A DNA stretch of 64,000 nt from Rhodococcus phenolicus (GCF_001646785.1 NZ_LRRH01000040.1:37930-101929), one strand, 5' to 3'. Positions 47,410-56,598 are shown, numbered from the stretch's first letter. Program-made: numbers and translations. Notes: generated from the sequence alone by a model not told the origin.

Positions 47410-48681
47410 ATGCAGGGATACACCGAGCACGAACTCGAGCGCCGTGTCGTCGAGGCGCCGAAACGATCGGGAATCGCAGGCGCGGAAGCCGCCGCCGCCG
47501 AACGGACCCCGTTCGTGCGCGACCGCGCCCGCGTACAGCACTGCGCCGCGCTGCGGCGGCTGGCCGACAAGACCCAGGTCGTCGGTCCGCGCGACGGCGA
47601 CACCCCGCGCACCCGGCTGACCCACTCCATGGAGGTCGCGCAGATCGGGCGCAGCATCGCCGAAGGGCTGGGCGCCGACCCCGACCTGGTCGATCTGGCC
47701 GGCCTCGCCCACGACATCGGCCACCCGCCGTACGGCCACAACGGGGAGCGCGCGCTCGACGAGGTCGCGGCGAGCTGCGGCGGCTTCGAGGGCAACGCGC
47801 AGAACCTGCGCATCCTCACCAGCCTGGAACCGAAGATTCTGTACCCGGACGGGCACAGTGCCGGACTGAACCTCACCCGCGCGACCCTCGACGCGACCCT
47901 CAAATATCCGTGGACCCGGCCGAAGCCCGGCGCGAAGTTCGGTGCGTACGACGACGACGCCGAGGTTCTCGCGTGGGTGCGCGACGGCGCACCGGATCGG
48001 AAGAAGTGCCTCGAGGCGCAGATCATGGACTGGTCCGACGACGTCGCCTATTCGGTGCACGACGTCGAGGACGGGGTCATCGACGGACGCATCGACCTGC
48101 GGGTGCTGTCCGACCCCGCGTCCGTGCAGGGTCTCGTCGACGTCGGTATGCGCGAGTTCGCCGGTCTCGTTCCGGACGAACTGGTCGAGGCCGCCGAGCG
48201 GTTGTCCCGGATGCCCGTCATCGTCGGGGTCGGCGTCTACGACGGCAGCCTGGCCGGTTCGGTCGCGTTGAAGAAACTGACCAGCGAGCTCGTCGGCCGC
48301 TACGCCACCGCCGCGATCAGTGGCACCCGGGAGGTCACCGGCGGTGAACCGGTCAGCCGCTACGCCGCGGACCTGGTGGTGCCACCGACCGTCGCCTCGG
48401 AGGTCGCGCTGCTCAAGACCATGGCGTTGCAGTTCGTGATGTCCGACGTCACACACCGGGCGCGCCAGGAACGGCAGCGTGAACGCATCCACCGGGTGGC
48501 CGAATGGTTGCTGCGGACCGCCCCCGTCGGCCTCGATCCGCTGTTCGTCCCCGCGTGGGACGAAGCGAAGGACGATGCGGCTCGCGTGCGCGTCGTCGTC
48601 GATCAGATCGCCTCGTGCACCGAGTCGCGGCTGGAGCGGATCGACAAGGACAGTCTGGCCGCCCAGGCGGGCTGGGGGTAG
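47410..48681 (+). CDS. dgt: deoxyguanosinetriphosphate triphosphohydrolase-like protein
   Basis: A 423-residue HD-domain dNTP triphosphohydrolase. Metal residues: [12 protein letters not shown] (His), [18 protein letters not shown] (HD plus catalytic His) and later [17 protein letters not shown] (Asp). It lowers or balances dNTP pools; it precedes dnaG, as Rv2344c precedes Rv2343c in M. tuberculosis. ATG 47410 has GAGGAC-type purines upstream. Confidence 0.94.
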   Translation: MQGYTEHELERRVVEAPKRSGIAGAEAAAAERTPFVRDRARVQHCAALRRLADKTQVVGPRDGDTPRTRLTHSMEVAQIGRSIAEGLGADPDLVDLAGLAHDIGHPPYGHNGERALDEVAASCGGFEGNAQNLRILTSLEPKILYPDGHSAGLNLTRATLDATLKYPWTRPKPGAKFGAYDDDAEVLAWVRDGAPDRKKCLEAQIMDWSDDVAYSVHDVEDGVIDGRIDLRVLSDPASVQGLVDVGMREFAGLVPDELVEAAERLSRMPVIVGVGVYDGSLAGSVALKKLTSELVGRYATAAISGTREVTGGEPVSRYAADLVVPPTVASEVALLKTMALQFVMSDVTHRARQERQRERIHRVAEWLLRTAPVGLDPLFVPAWDEAKDDAARVRVVVDQIASCTESRLERIDKDSLAAQAGWG

Positions 48682-48709
48682 CCGCCCGCGAGCGCCTAGA
48701 CTCGTGCCC

Positions 48710-50620
48710 GTGGCCGGCCGAATTTCTGACAGAGACATCGCGGCCATCCGCGACCGTATTCGTATCGAGGACGTCGTCGGCGACTATGTCGCCCTCAAAC
48801 GCGGTGGCGCCGACTCGATGAAGGGCCTGTGCCCGTTCCACGACGAGAAGTCCCCGTCGTTCCACGTCAGGCCCAACCACGGCCATTTCCACTGCTTCGG
48901 CTGCGGGGAAGGCGGCGACGTCTATTCGTTCCTGCAGAAGATCGAGCACGTCAGCTTCGTCGAAGCGGTCGAGCAGTGCGCCGAACGTGTCGGCTACACC
49001 ATCAGTTACGAGGGTGGCGGCCCGTCCGTGCAGCGCGACCGTGGCACCCGCGCGCGGCTGGTCGCGGCCAACGCCGCCGCCCAGCTCTTCTACGCCGAGC
49101 AGTTGCGCACCCCGGACGCGCAGGCCGCGCGGGAGTACCTGACCGAACGCAACTTCGACGGTGCGGCGGCGCAGATGTTCGGGTGCGGTTACGCCCCCGC
49201 CGGGTGGGACGCGCTCACCAAGCACCTGCTGTCGAAGGGTTTCGAGTTCGCCGAACTGGAGGCGGCCGGGTTGTCGAAGCAGGGGCGCCGCGGTCCCATC
49301 GACCGGTTCCATCGCCGGTTGCTGTGGCCCATCCGCAACCTCGCCGGCGACGTCATCGGATTCGGTGCCCGGCGCCTGTTCGACGACGACACGCTCGCCG
49401 CGAAGTACGTCAACACCCCGGAAACGGTGCTGTACAAGAAGTCTCAGGTGCTCTTCGGACTCGACCTCGCGAAGCGGGAGATCGCCAAGTCGCACCAGGC
49501 GGTGATCGTCGAGGGCTACACCGACGTGATGGCGATGCACCTGGCCGGTGTGAAAACCGCGGTGGCCTCGTGCGGTACCGCATTCGGCGACGAACACCTG
49601 TCGATGCTGCGGCGACTGCTCATGGACGACAGCTACTTCCGCGGCGAGATCATCTACACCTTCGACGGCGACGCTGCCGGCCAGGCCGCGGCGATGAAGG
49701 CGTTCGAAGGCGATCAGAAGACCGCGGCCAAGACGTTCGTGGCGATCGCGCCGGAGGGCATGGACCCGTGCGAGCTGCGTCAGGCCAGCGGCGACGGCGC
49801 CGTCCGCGACCTGGTGGCGCGCCGCACCCCGATGTTCGAGTTCGTCGTGCGATCGATTCTGGCCGAACACGACCTCGACACCGCGGAAGGTCGCGTGGAG
49901 GCGCTGCGCCGCTGCGTGCCCGTCGTCGCCCGGATCAAGGACCGCACGCTGCGCGACAACTACTCGGTGCAGCTCGCGCACTGGGTCGGCTGGGACGACA
50001 TCCCCACCGTCCGGCGCCGCGTCCAGGAGGAAGCACGACGCGGAAGCCGTGCGCCGGAGTCGAAGACGCGCGCTGCGGCCTCGGCGCCGGATGCTCCGGC
50101 GTCGGTGCTGCGTCGCCCGCGGCCCAACGACCCTTCACTGTGGCCGCAGCGCGACGCGCTCAAGGCCGCGCTCCAGTACCCGGGGATCGCCGGCACCGTG
50201 TTCGATTCGCTGCCGGGGGAGACGTTCACCGATCCGGCCTACGCCGCGGTGCGCGAAGCGGTCGCGGCGGCCGGGGGTGCGGGTGCCGGGATGGGAGGCG
50301 CCGAATGGGTCGACGCCGTGCACCGGGCCGCCGCCGACCCGGTCGCGCATTCGCTCGTCAGCGAACTCGCCGTGGAACCGCTGCCCGCCGACGAGGAGCG
50401 CATGCCCCGCTACATCGGCGGGGTGCTGGCCCGGCTGCAGGAGGTCTGGGTGGGCGAGCAGGTCGCCGAACTCAAGTCGAAGCTGCAACGTATCTCGCCG
50501 GCCACCGAGTCCGACGAATTCCACGCTCTGCTGGGCGATCTCGTGGCGCTCGAACAGTATCGCCGCAGCCTGCTGGACCAGGCCATCGGCGACACCAGCG
50601 GTGAGGGCCTGGCCGGCTGA
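48710..50620 (+). CDS. dnaG: DNA primase
   Basis: A 636-residue primase synthesising RNA primers at the fork. CHC2 zinc finger CPFHDEKSPSFHVRPNHGHFHCFGC (residues about 41-65), RNA polymerase core with DRFHRRLLWPIRNLAGDVIGFGARRL, TOPRIM motifs VIVEGYTDVMAMHLAG and IIYTFDGDAAGQAAA, and a C-terminal DnaB-binding domain from about 500. TAGACT is 7 bases before GTG 48710, predicting a leaderless mRNA, 28 bases after dgt. Confidence 0.96.
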   Translation: MAGRISDRDIAAIRDRIRIEDVVGDYVALKRGGADSMKGLCPFHDEKSPSFHVRPNHGHFHCFGCGEGGDVYSFLQKIEHVSFVEAVEQCAERVGYTISYEGGGPSVQRDRGTRARLVAANAAAQLFYAEQLRTPDAQAAREYLTERNFDGAAAQMFGCGYAPAGWDALTKHLLSKGFEFAELEAAGLSKQGRRGPIDRFHRRLLWPIRNLAGDVIGFGARRLFDDDTLAAKYVNTPETVLYKKSQVLFGLDLAKREIAKSHQAVIVEGYTDVMAMHLAGVKTAVASCGTAFGDEHLSMLRRLLMDDSYFRGEIIYTFDGDAAGQAAAMKAFEGDQKTAAKTFVAIAPEGMDPCELRQASGDGAVRDLVARRTPMFEFVVRSILAEHDLDTAEGRVEALRRCVPVVARIKDRTLRDNYSVQLAHWVGWDDIPTVRRRVQEEARRGSRAPESKTRAAASAPDAPASVLRRPRPNDPSLWPQRDALKAALQYPGIAGTVFDSLPGETFTDPAYAAVREAVAAAGGAGAGMGGAEWVDAVHRAAADPVAHSLVSELAVEPLPADEERMPRYIGGVLARLQEVWVGEQVAELKSKLQRISPATESDEFHALLGDLVALEQYRRSLLDQAIGDTSGEGLAG

Positions 50621-50624
50621 GCGG

Positions 50625-50870
50625 CTACCGCTTCAGCTGATCGCGCGGAATCAGGATCGTCGTCTGCTCGTCGATCGGTTTCATCGGCTCGAGCTTCGGC
50701 TGCGGATTGAGCGAGTCGGCGAGCTTCTGACGGCCCACCTCGATGGCCTTCTTCGTGACGGGGCTCGCCGCCACGGCCTTCGCGGTCTTGCTGATCTGTT
50801 CGTACCGGGCCCGGCCTGCTCGGGTTCCGAGCACGTACCCCGCCGCGACCCCGACCAACAATGGCAACAA
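50625..50870 (-). CDS. small conserved protein with N-terminal membrane helix
   Basis: An 81-residue protein: LPLLVGVAAGYVLGTRAGRARYEQISKTAKAVAASPVTKKAIEVGRQK, a Gly-rich helix with a YtxH-like GYVLGxRAGR motif and an amphipathic helix behind it. TTG 50870 has AAAGGA upstream. M. tuberculosis Rv2342, of similar size, follows dnaG. Probably membrane- or envelope-associated; function unknown. Its stop is 4 bases from the dnaG stop. Confidence 0.75.
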   Translation of the reverse strand: MLPLLVGVAAGYVLGTRAGRARYEQISKTAKAVAASPVTKKAIEVGRQKLADSLNPQPKLEPMKPIDEQTTILIPRDQLKR

Positions 50871-51019
50871 TGTGTCGTCCTTTCACCTGTGTCTGCGCGT
50901 CGTGTCCATCCTGCCCGATCAGGCCCCACATGCCCACATGCAGGCGATTTGGTACCGCGGAGGGTGGGAGGCTACAGTTCTTCTCGCACCGAGGGAAACC
51001 GCGGAGCACCGCAGGACAA

Positions 51020-51092
51020 TCCCCTGTAGCTCAATTGGCAGAGCATTCGACTGTTAATCGAACGGTTGCTGGTTCGAGTCCAGCCGGGGGAG
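51020..51092 (+). tRNA. tRNA-Asn (GTT)
   Basis: A 73-base cloverleaf: acceptor TCCCCTG pairs with CGGGGGA, D arm GCTC/GAGC, anticodon loop CTGTTAA with anticodon GTT, T loop GTTCGAGTC. CCA is not encoded. A strong hairpin follows four bases later. Confidence 0.95.
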
Positions 51093-51095
51093 CAG

Positions 51096-51132
51096 AGAAG
51101 ACCCCCACCCGATCATCGGGTGGGGGTCTTCT
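51096..51132. terminator. terminator after tRNA-Asn
   Basis: Perfect 17-bp arms (51096-51112 and 51116-51132) enclose a 3-base loop, followed by TCTATT. It would stop the tRNA transcript and the converging SDR gene. Confidence 0.9.
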
Positions 51133-51161
51133 TCTATTCGGCGTACCTGTGCGTTCCCGAT

Positions 51162-51923
51162 TCAACGCAGGACGGTGCCGCCGTCGACGTTGACGATCTG
51201 CCCATTGATCCACGAACCTTCGTCGGACATCAGGTAGGCGACCATGCCCGAGACGTCGCGGGCCTCCCCGGCCCGGGTGCTGCGGGACCTGCCGATGAGT
51301 GCTTTCAGCAGTTCGGGATCGGCGCCGGTGCGGATCTCGTCGGTGAGGATCAGCCCGGGGGCGACGGCGTTCGCCCGGATGCCCTCCCGGCCCCAGCGCG
51401 ACGCGACGTGGCGTGTGAGGGCGTTGATTCCGGCCTTGGTCGCGGAGTATGCGGGTCGCTGCGGTTCGCCGGTGAACGAGGCGATCGACGACGTGTAGAC
51501 GATCGCGCCGCCGCCGGCCGCGAGCAGGTGCGGGACGGTGTGCCGGGTGACGAGCATGTGGCCGCGCAGATTGACGGCGATCATGCGGTCCCAGATGGCG
51601 AGGTCGATGTCCACGACATCGGTGTCCTTCGACACCGAACCCATGTCGCCCGCGTTGACGTGCACCGCGTTCAGTTGACCGTAGGCGCCGATCGTGGCGT
51701 CGACGAGCGCTCGGACGGAGTCGTCGTCGGAGATGTCGAACTGCACGGCGATCGCGTCGCCGCCCGCCTCGCCGATCGCGGTGGCGGTCTTCTCCGCGCC
51801 GACGCCGTCCAGATCGCCCACGACCACCTTCGCGCCCTCGCGGGCGAGGCGGGCGGCCGAGTCGGCGCCCAGTCCGGTTGCAGCACCCGCAACCAGTACG
51901 ACCTGGTCTTTCAATCCCTCCAT
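51162..51923 (-). CDS. short-chain dehydrogenase/reductase
   Basis: A 253-residue NAD(P)-dependent SDR. Cofactor motif VAGAATGLGADSA (GxxxGxG), GDLDG after strand 2, VNAGDMG, Ser in YTSSIASF and the catalytic YSATK. C-terminus ends WINGQIVNVDGG. ATG 51923 has GAGGGG upstream; the frame continues 57 codons further but through an A/T-rich promoter region. Substrate unknown. It faces tRNA-Asn. Confidence 0.92.
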   Translation of the reverse strand: MEGLKDQVVLVAGAATGLGADSAARLAREGAKVVVGDLDGVGAEKTATAIGEAGGDAIAVQFDISDDDSVRALVDATIGAYGQLNAVHVNAGDMGSVSKDTDVVDIDLAIWDRMIAVNLRGHMLVTRHTVPHLLAAGGGAIVYTSSIASFTGEPQRPAYSATKAGINALTRHVASRWGREGIRANAVAPGLILTDEIRTGADPELLKALIGRSRSTRAGEARDVSGMVAYLMSDEGSWINGQIVNVDGGTVLR

Positions 51924-51975
51924 CGAGAGCCCCTCGTCTGTGAAAGTCACGTTCGAAAACAATATTTGCAAAAGG

Positions 51976-51990
51976 AAGAATATCATTCTT
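51976..51990. promoter_or_regulatory. palindrome in an A/T-rich promoter of the SDR gene
   Basis: AAGAAT-ATC-ATTCTT has perfect 6-bp arms in the most A/T-rich stretch of the window (51948-52010), 53 bases upstream of the SDR start. Candidate operator; no regulator gene is adjacent. Confidence 0.4.
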
Positions 51991-52124
51991 AAAAGATCGA
52001 CAAAGGTTCTGACGGAGTCCGAGGCACGGTTCGTATCCGCCCGCGAACCCCGGGTGACCCGGTGATCGAGCTGCCCTGTGCAGGCAGGTAGCATTCGGGG
52101 CGCGCTGCCGGAAACGGCCGTAAT

Positions 52125-52198
52125 GGGGCGGTAGCTCAGTCGGTTAGAGCCGTGGACTCATAATCCATTGGTCGCGGGTTCGAGCCCCGCCCGCCCCA
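52125..52198 (+). tRNA. tRNA-Met (CAT)
   Basis: A 74-base cloverleaf: acceptor GGGGCGG/CCGCCCC, D arm GCTC/GAGC, anticodon loop CTCATAA with anticodon CAT, T arm GCGGG/CCCGC. A standard first base pair and D loop fit elongator tRNA-Met; a tRNA-Ile modified to lysidine also uses CAT and cannot be fully excluded. Confidence 0.9.
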
Positions 52199-52210
52199 CG
52201 TGTATCACCT

Positions 52211-52271
52211 CGGGTAGAGACCACAGCCGAGCGAGCACCGATGAGTTTCGTTCTCGCAGGAGGTCTACCCG
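52211..52271 (+). promoter_or_regulatory. long-range hairpin around a ribosome-binding site
   Basis: CGGGTAGA (52211-52218) is complementary to TCTACCCG (52264-52271), which directly follows the AGGAGG ribosome site (52258-52263) of the DHFR-like gene. Folding would bring the ribosome site next to a stem, giving possible translational control. Confidence 0.35.
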
Positions 52272-52274
52272 ACC

Positions 52275-52826
52275 ATGAGGAAACTGATCTACACGTATGG
52301 CGTGTCCCTGGACGGCTACATCAACGACCGCGACGGCAGCATCGATTGGACTGATCCGGACGAGGAACTGCACCAGTTCCACAACGACAGGTTCCGCGAG
52401 CTCGAGATCTCGCTGCACGGCCGCCGGCTGTACGAGTTGATGGCTGAGTATTGGCCGCACGTGCCAGAGGACGCGTCGCGCATCGAGCATGAGTTCGCCG
52501 AACTCTGGACGGAGAAGCCCAAGATCGTCTTCTCTCGGACGCTCACCGAAGTCCATTGGAACAGCACCCTGATCAGGGAGAACGCGGTCGAGGAAGTTCG
52601 CAGGATCAAATCCGAAGGCGATGGCGTCATGGAAGTCGGGGGCGCGAACCTCGCGGCCTCGCTCATGCCGCACGGACTCATCGACGAGTATCAGCTGTTC
52701 CTCTCTCCCGTGGTGCTGGGCGGTGGCACTCCGCTCTTCCCGCCGTTGGACCACCGAATCCAGCTCCGACTGGCCGAAACGAAGCACTTCGAAACCGTGC
52801 TGATGCTGCGTTACCAGGTTGAATGA
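52275..52826 (+). CDS. dihydrofolate reductase/RibD-like family protein
   Basis: A 183-residue member of the DHFR/RibD C-terminal family: RKLIYTYGVSLDGYINDRDGSIDWT at the N-terminus, KIVFSRTLTEVHWNSTLI, the cofactor-binding GDGVMEVGGANLAASLMPHGLIDEYQLFLSPVVLGGGTPLF. Such proteins are reductases of unknown substrate, and not true folate DHFRs. AGGAGG 11 bases before ATG 52275. Located just after tRNA-Met, outside the conserved region. Confidence 0.88.
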   Translation: MRKLIYTYGVSLDGYINDRDGSIDWTDPDEELHQFHNDRFRELEISLHGRRLYELMAEYWPHVPEDASRIEHEFAELWTEKPKIVFSRTLTEVHWNSTLIRENAVEEVRRIKSEGDGVMEVGGANLAASLMPHGLIDEYQLFLSPVVLGGGTPLFPPLDHRIQLRLAETKHFETVLMLRYQVE

Positions 52827-52943
52827 GATCCGATCGTCGAAGTCGAAGGCGGCCTGTGACCGCCTGCTGTTCGCGCCGATCGGCAGGCGCGGCGCGCCTT
52901 CAAGATGAGCGGCGCGGAAATTGTCGGACCCCTTCACTATGAT

Positions 52944-52959
52944 TCGAACATGCTTTCGA
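52944..52959 (+). promoter_or_regulatory. LexA (SOS) box overlapping the HNH gene start
   Basis: TCGAAC-N4-TTTCGA agrees with the actinobacterial LexA site TCGAAC-N4-GTTCGA at 11 of 12 defined bases. The start ATG (52950) lies in its spacer, and a TATGAT -10 (52938-52943) abuts it, so LexA bound here would cover the transcription start. Confidence 0.7.
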
Positions 52960-54461
52960 ACAGTGTCGGTGGGGAGATCGTCGAGGCGCGGCTGACCGCC
53001 CTCGACACTGCCGTTACCGGCCTGCTCGACGACAACCTGTCGGGCCTGTCCGACGACGACATCGTCGAGGTCCTGCAACGCCTGGAGACCTCGCTGCGGA
53101 AAACCTCGGTGGTCGGGCACCGGCTGGTTGTGGAATCGACCGAACGGCAGATCCCGGGTCATCTCGGCTGCCGCTCGATCAACGACTTCCTGATCGGCAC
53201 GCTGCGGATCTCCGGCGCCGACGCCGCCCGCCGCGTCAAGGGCGCCAAGAAGGCCGGGGTGTGGCATGGCGCCGACGGCGGCGACATGCCCGTGGAGTTG
53301 CCGGCCACCGCCGCCGCGCAGCGTTCGGGTGCTGTCGGGCCCGATCATGTCGCCGCCGTCGCCCGCGTGATGCGCAGGGTTCCGCGCGGGGTCGGGTTCG
53401 ACGAGATCACCGTCGCCGAGAAGATCCTGGCCGATGCCGCGTGCTCGGTCACCCCCGAGGAAGTCACCAAGATCGGCGCGCACCTTCTTGCATATCTCAA
53501 TCCGGACGGGGACGCACCGGACGAGAAGGAACGCACACGACGGCGTGGCCTGCGGATCGGGAAACAGGGCACCGATCTGATGACGCCGATCTCCGGACTC
53601 CTCGATCCCGAAACCCGGGCGCTGCTCGAACCGGTGCTCGCGAAACTCGCCCGCCCGGGCATGAACAACCCCGACGACCCGGAATCACCGCGTGGCGATG
53701 TCGAATCCGAGAGCCTGGACCGCGACGCCCTCGCCAAGGCCGCCGCCCGCGACACCCGCACCGCGGTGCAGCGCAATCACGACGCGTTGAAAGTGGCGTT
53801 GCGGCAGGTGCTGTCCTCGGGGGTGCTCGGCAGTCACCGCGGGTTGCCGGTCACCGCGATCCTGACCATGAGCGTCACCCAACTCGAAGAAGAGACCGGT
53901 GTCGTGAGCACCGCGTCCGGCGGTTTGGTGCCGATCCGGGATGCGCTGCGGATGGCCGAAAAGGCGCATCCGGTGCTGGCGGTGTTCGATCATCGTGGTC
54001 GGCCGCTGCATCTCGGGCGCGCGAAACGACTCGCCTCGGCGGATCAGCGGCTGGCGTTGATCGCCGCGTCCGGTGGGTGTACCCGACCGGGCTGCGACGC
54101 GCCCGCCACCCTGACTGCGGTGCATCACATCACCGAATGGCGCGACGGCGGTCTCACCGACATCACCAACGAGGACCTGGCCTGCGACGCCTGCCATGCA
54201 CTCGTGCACGACGGGCCCGGCGGCTGGGAAACCCGCGTCGCGGCGGCAAGCGCCGAACACCCGGGCCGCACCGAGTGGATCGCGCCCCCGCACATCGATC
54301 CGGAACAGAAACCTCGCGTCAATCACCGGCATCATCTCGGTGATCTGTTGTCGGCGGCGTTGGCGCACTACCGGGCCCGCCGCGAAACCGAGTTGCGCGA
54401 GTACCGGCGGCGATGGCTGCGGGAACCGGGCGGAGACGCGAACGACGGCGAGGCACCGTAG
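52950..54461 (+). CDS. 13E12-type DUF222/HNH endonuclease domain protein
   Basis: A 503-residue protein with an N-terminal DUF222 domain and a C-terminal HNH motif: CTRPGCDAPATLTAVHHITEWRDGGLTDITNEDLACDACHALVH (CxxxxC, HH, N, CxxCHxxVH). The family is called 13E12 repeat in mycobacteria and is often multicopy. ATG 52950 is preferred over 52905 because TATGAT lies 6 bases upstream and the LexA box sits at the start, giving a leaderless SOS-inducible transcript. Biological role unknown; a mobile-element or DNA-damage function is suspected. Confidence 0.9.
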   Translation: MLSNSVGGEIVEARLTALDTAVTGLLDDNLSGLSDDDIVEVLQRLETSLRKTSVVGHRLVVESTERQIPGHLGCRSINDFLIGTLRISGADAARRVKGAKKAGVWHGADGGDMPVELPATAAAQRSGAVGPDHVAAVARVMRRVPRGVGFDEITVAEKILADAACSVTPEEVTKIGAHLLAYLNPDGDAPDEKERTRRRGLRIGKQGTDLMTPISGLLDPETRALLEPVLAKLARPGMNNPDDPESPRGDVESESLDRDALAKAAARDTRTAVQRNHDALKVALRQVLSSGVLGSHRGLPVTAILTMSVTQLEEETGVVSTASGGLVPIRDALRMAEKAHPVLAVFDHRGRPLHLGRAKRLASADQRLALIAASGGCTRPGCDAPATLTAVHHITEWRDGGLTDITNEDLACDACHALVHDGPGGWETRVAAASAEHPGRTEWIAPPHIDPEQKPRVNHRHHLGDLLSAALAHYRARRETELREYRRRWLREPGGDANDGEAP

Positions 54462-54476
54462 ACGATCGCCGGTGCG

Positions 54477-55562
54477 TCACTTCTTGAAGCGCCCGGCGAA
54501 CCCGCGCAGGGGCAGGTCGGCGCTGGTGATGATGCCGGGCGGGGCCGCGACCACGGATTTGATCGCGTTCAGTGCCGGGAGTCCGGTGACCGTCATGCCG
54601 ATGGACGCGAAGTTCTGCGGGTCGGACAGGTCGAAGCCCTTGCGAGGGAAGATCATGTGCTTGCTGTAGATGTTCGGGTCGCCCGTGATTTGGGTGATGT
54701 AGCAGCCCTGGATCTTCCATGCCGGATCGGTGTGCGGCGTCATCTGCCATTCGAGGTGGGTTTCCACTCGCGGCACACCGTCGACCAGTCCCTGGTGCCT
54801 GATGTAGCTGGCGCCCAAGGACCCTTCGGGCAGGAAGTACCAGCCGAGGTCGACGTCCTTCGTGCACGCTCCGAGTTCGTAACCGAAGGTCACCTCGTCG
54901 AGTTCGAGGTCGAAGGCGTCGGCCATCAACTGGACCGAGTCGGCGAACACTGCGGTGTACTTGTAGAGAGAGTCGGGGATCGTCGGATCGTCGACCGCAC
55001 GCCCGTATCCGACGGCCTTCCAGGTGTCGACCGAATGGTGGCACGAGACGTCGACCGACTCGGTGACGGTGACGTTCTCGATCTCGGACACGTCGGCGGA
55101 ATGCACGATGCCGAGGATCTGTGTCAGGCCCGGGTTCATACCGGTGCCGTAGAAGGTCGAGCCGCCACGTTCGCACGCGGCCTGGATGACCTCGCTGACC
55201 CTGCGGCCGGACGGGTGCGGATGATTCCTGTCGCGGTGGTGTCCGGTGATCCAGTCGGCGGTGGTCACCACGTCGATGCCCGCCTCGAGGACCTTCTCGT
55301 AGAGGTCTTCGTCGGGGAACACGCCGTGGAAGGTGACGATGTCCGGCCGGGCAGCGATGATCTCGTCGACCGACCCGGTGGCCGTCACTCCGATGGGGTC
55401 GAGCCCGACGATCTCGCCGGCGTCCCGGCCGATCTTGTCGGATGTGTAGCAGTGCAGGCCGACGAGTTCCAGGTCGGGATGGTTCCGGATACGGCCGATC
55501 ATTTCCGTGCCGAGGTTGCCCGTTGCGACCTGGAAAACCCGGACCTTCGCGGAAGCGCTCAT
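54477..55562 (-). CDS. dihydrodipicolinate reductase-like NAD(P) oxidoreductase
   Basis: A 361-residue protein starting KVRVFQVATGNLGTEMIGRIRNHPDLELVGLHCYT, a Rossmann nucleotide-binding site like that of DapB N-terminal domains, then a substrate domain (FYGTGMNPGLTQILGIV, VTVTESVDVSCHHSVDTWKAVGYGR). Similar proteins are annotated as NAD(P)H-dependent amine dehydrogenase-type and occur with catabolic oxygenases. ATG 55562 has AAAGG 9 bases upstream, better than the ATG at 55568. It follows the Rieske gene by 55 bases, probably one operon. Confidence 0.82.
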   Translation of the reverse strand: MSASAKVRVFQVATGNLGTEMIGRIRNHPDLELVGLHCYTSDKIGRDAGEIVGLDPIGVTATGSVDEIIAARPDIVTFHGVFPDEDLYEKVLEAGIDVVTTADWITGHHRDRNHPHPSGRRVSEVIQAACERGGSTFYGTGMNPGLTQILGIVHSADVSEIENVTVTESVDVSCHHSVDTWKAVGYGRAVDDPTIPDSLYKYTAVFADSVQLMADAFDLELDEVTFGYELGACTKDVDLGWYFLPEGSLGASYIRHQGLVDGVPRVETHLEWQMTPHTDPAWKIQGCYITQITGDPNIYSKHMIFPRKGFDLSDPQNFASIGMTVTGLPALNAIKSVVAAPPGIITSADLPLRGFAGRFKK

Positions 55563-55617
55563 TCTCATGGGCCTTTCTGGTTCGTGGTGGGAGGTGTCTG
55601 CCGGCGGGCACGGGGGC

Positions 55618-56598
55618 TCAGGAGGGGTAGAACTGCACCGCCCATTCGCGCAGTGCCCTGAATCCTTCGAATTCCTTGTGGGTCAGTGCGGGAGGATCGG
55701 AGTATCGCTGGTGTGCCCAGATGTTGATGTCGGCCTCGAACTGCTCGATGACGAAGTCCGCCATCGTTTTTCCGTATCGGGTGATCTCCGGGCCGTCGTC
55801 CCCGGGGCGGCGTCCGATCCACACCGTGAACCGGATGTCGGAGGTGTGTTCGTCGACGGGCGTCACCGCGGGCATCGTGCGGTTGTCGATCATTCCCCAG
55901 CTCTTGGTGAGAGAGCATCCGAGCCCGGCGTTGATCGATTCCACTCCGCTGTCGACCTGGTCCTCCGCCACGCCCGCGTCGAAGGCGACGGTGAAGTCCA
56001 CATAGGACACGGGACCGGAGAAGTCGTGGCGGGTGAACTCGGGGACGAACGGTGTCTTGTGGACGAACTCGAAATGGGCGAAGTCCACCCCGTTCTCGAG
56101 GATGTACTGCGGATGCATCTCCAGCCCTCGCCGATACAGCGTGGCCGCGGGAACGGGTGGGTAGTAGTCGGCGGCAGTCCTGTCGTCGCCGAACGCCTCG
56201 AACATGTCGGGGACCTCGAAGTAGGGCGCTCGCCCTTCGGTGTCGTACCAGATCCACACCGCCTCGTTCCGTTCGACGACGGGATAGCTGCGGATGCGCC
56301 TCCCCTTGTTGGGACGGCTTTCGTAGGGAATGCACACGTTGCGCCCCTCGCAGTTCCACTCCCAGCCGTGGAACGGACACACGAGGTTCTCGCCTTCGAC
56401 GTGGCCGCCGTATCCCAGGTGTGCGCCGAGGTGCTCGCAGTACGCGTCGAACACCGCGATCCGTCCGGACTTTGCCCGCCACGCGACCATTTCGCGCCCG
56501 AAGTACTTCATCCTGCGGACGGTGCCGACCTCGATCTCGGTGCACCAGGCGACCTGGAACCAGCCTGTCGGCTCCATGGGCAGGGGTGGTTTCGCCAA
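55618..56598 (-). CDS. Rieske non-heme iron oxygenase, KshA-like
   Basis: A 326-residue ring-hydroxylating oxygenase. Rieske cluster: CEHLGAHLGYGGHVEGENLVCPFH (C-x-H-x17-C-x2-H, residues about 57-80); mononuclear iron site NGVDFAHFEFVH. The single-component layout resembles steroid 9-alpha-hydroxylase KshA and related enzymes. TTG 56598 has GGGAGG 6 bases upstream; ATG 56577 is the alternative. No ferredoxin reductase is adjacent, so electrons come from elsewhere. Divergent from a TetR gene. Confidence 0.9.
   Translation of the reverse strand: MAKPPLPMEPTGWFQVAWCTEIEVGTVRRMKYFGREMVAWRAKSGRIAVFDAYCEHLGAHLGYGGHVEGENLVCPFHGWEWNCEGRNVCIPYESRPNKGRRIRSYPVVERNEAVWIWYDTEGRAPYFEVPDMFEAFGDDRTAADYYPPVPAATLYRRGLEMHPQYILENGVDFAHFEFVHKTPFVPEFTRHDFSGPVSYVDFTVAFDAGVAEDQVDSGVESINAGLGCSLTKSWGMIDNRTMPAVTPVDEHTSDIRFTVWIGRRPGDDGPEITRYGKTMADFVIEQFEADINIWAHQRYSDPPALTHKEFEGFRALREWAVQFYPS

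Noticed and set aside
51020..52198. Integrated element bounded by tRNA repeats
   Set aside because: No integrase gene and no duplicated tRNA 3' segment is visible in the window.
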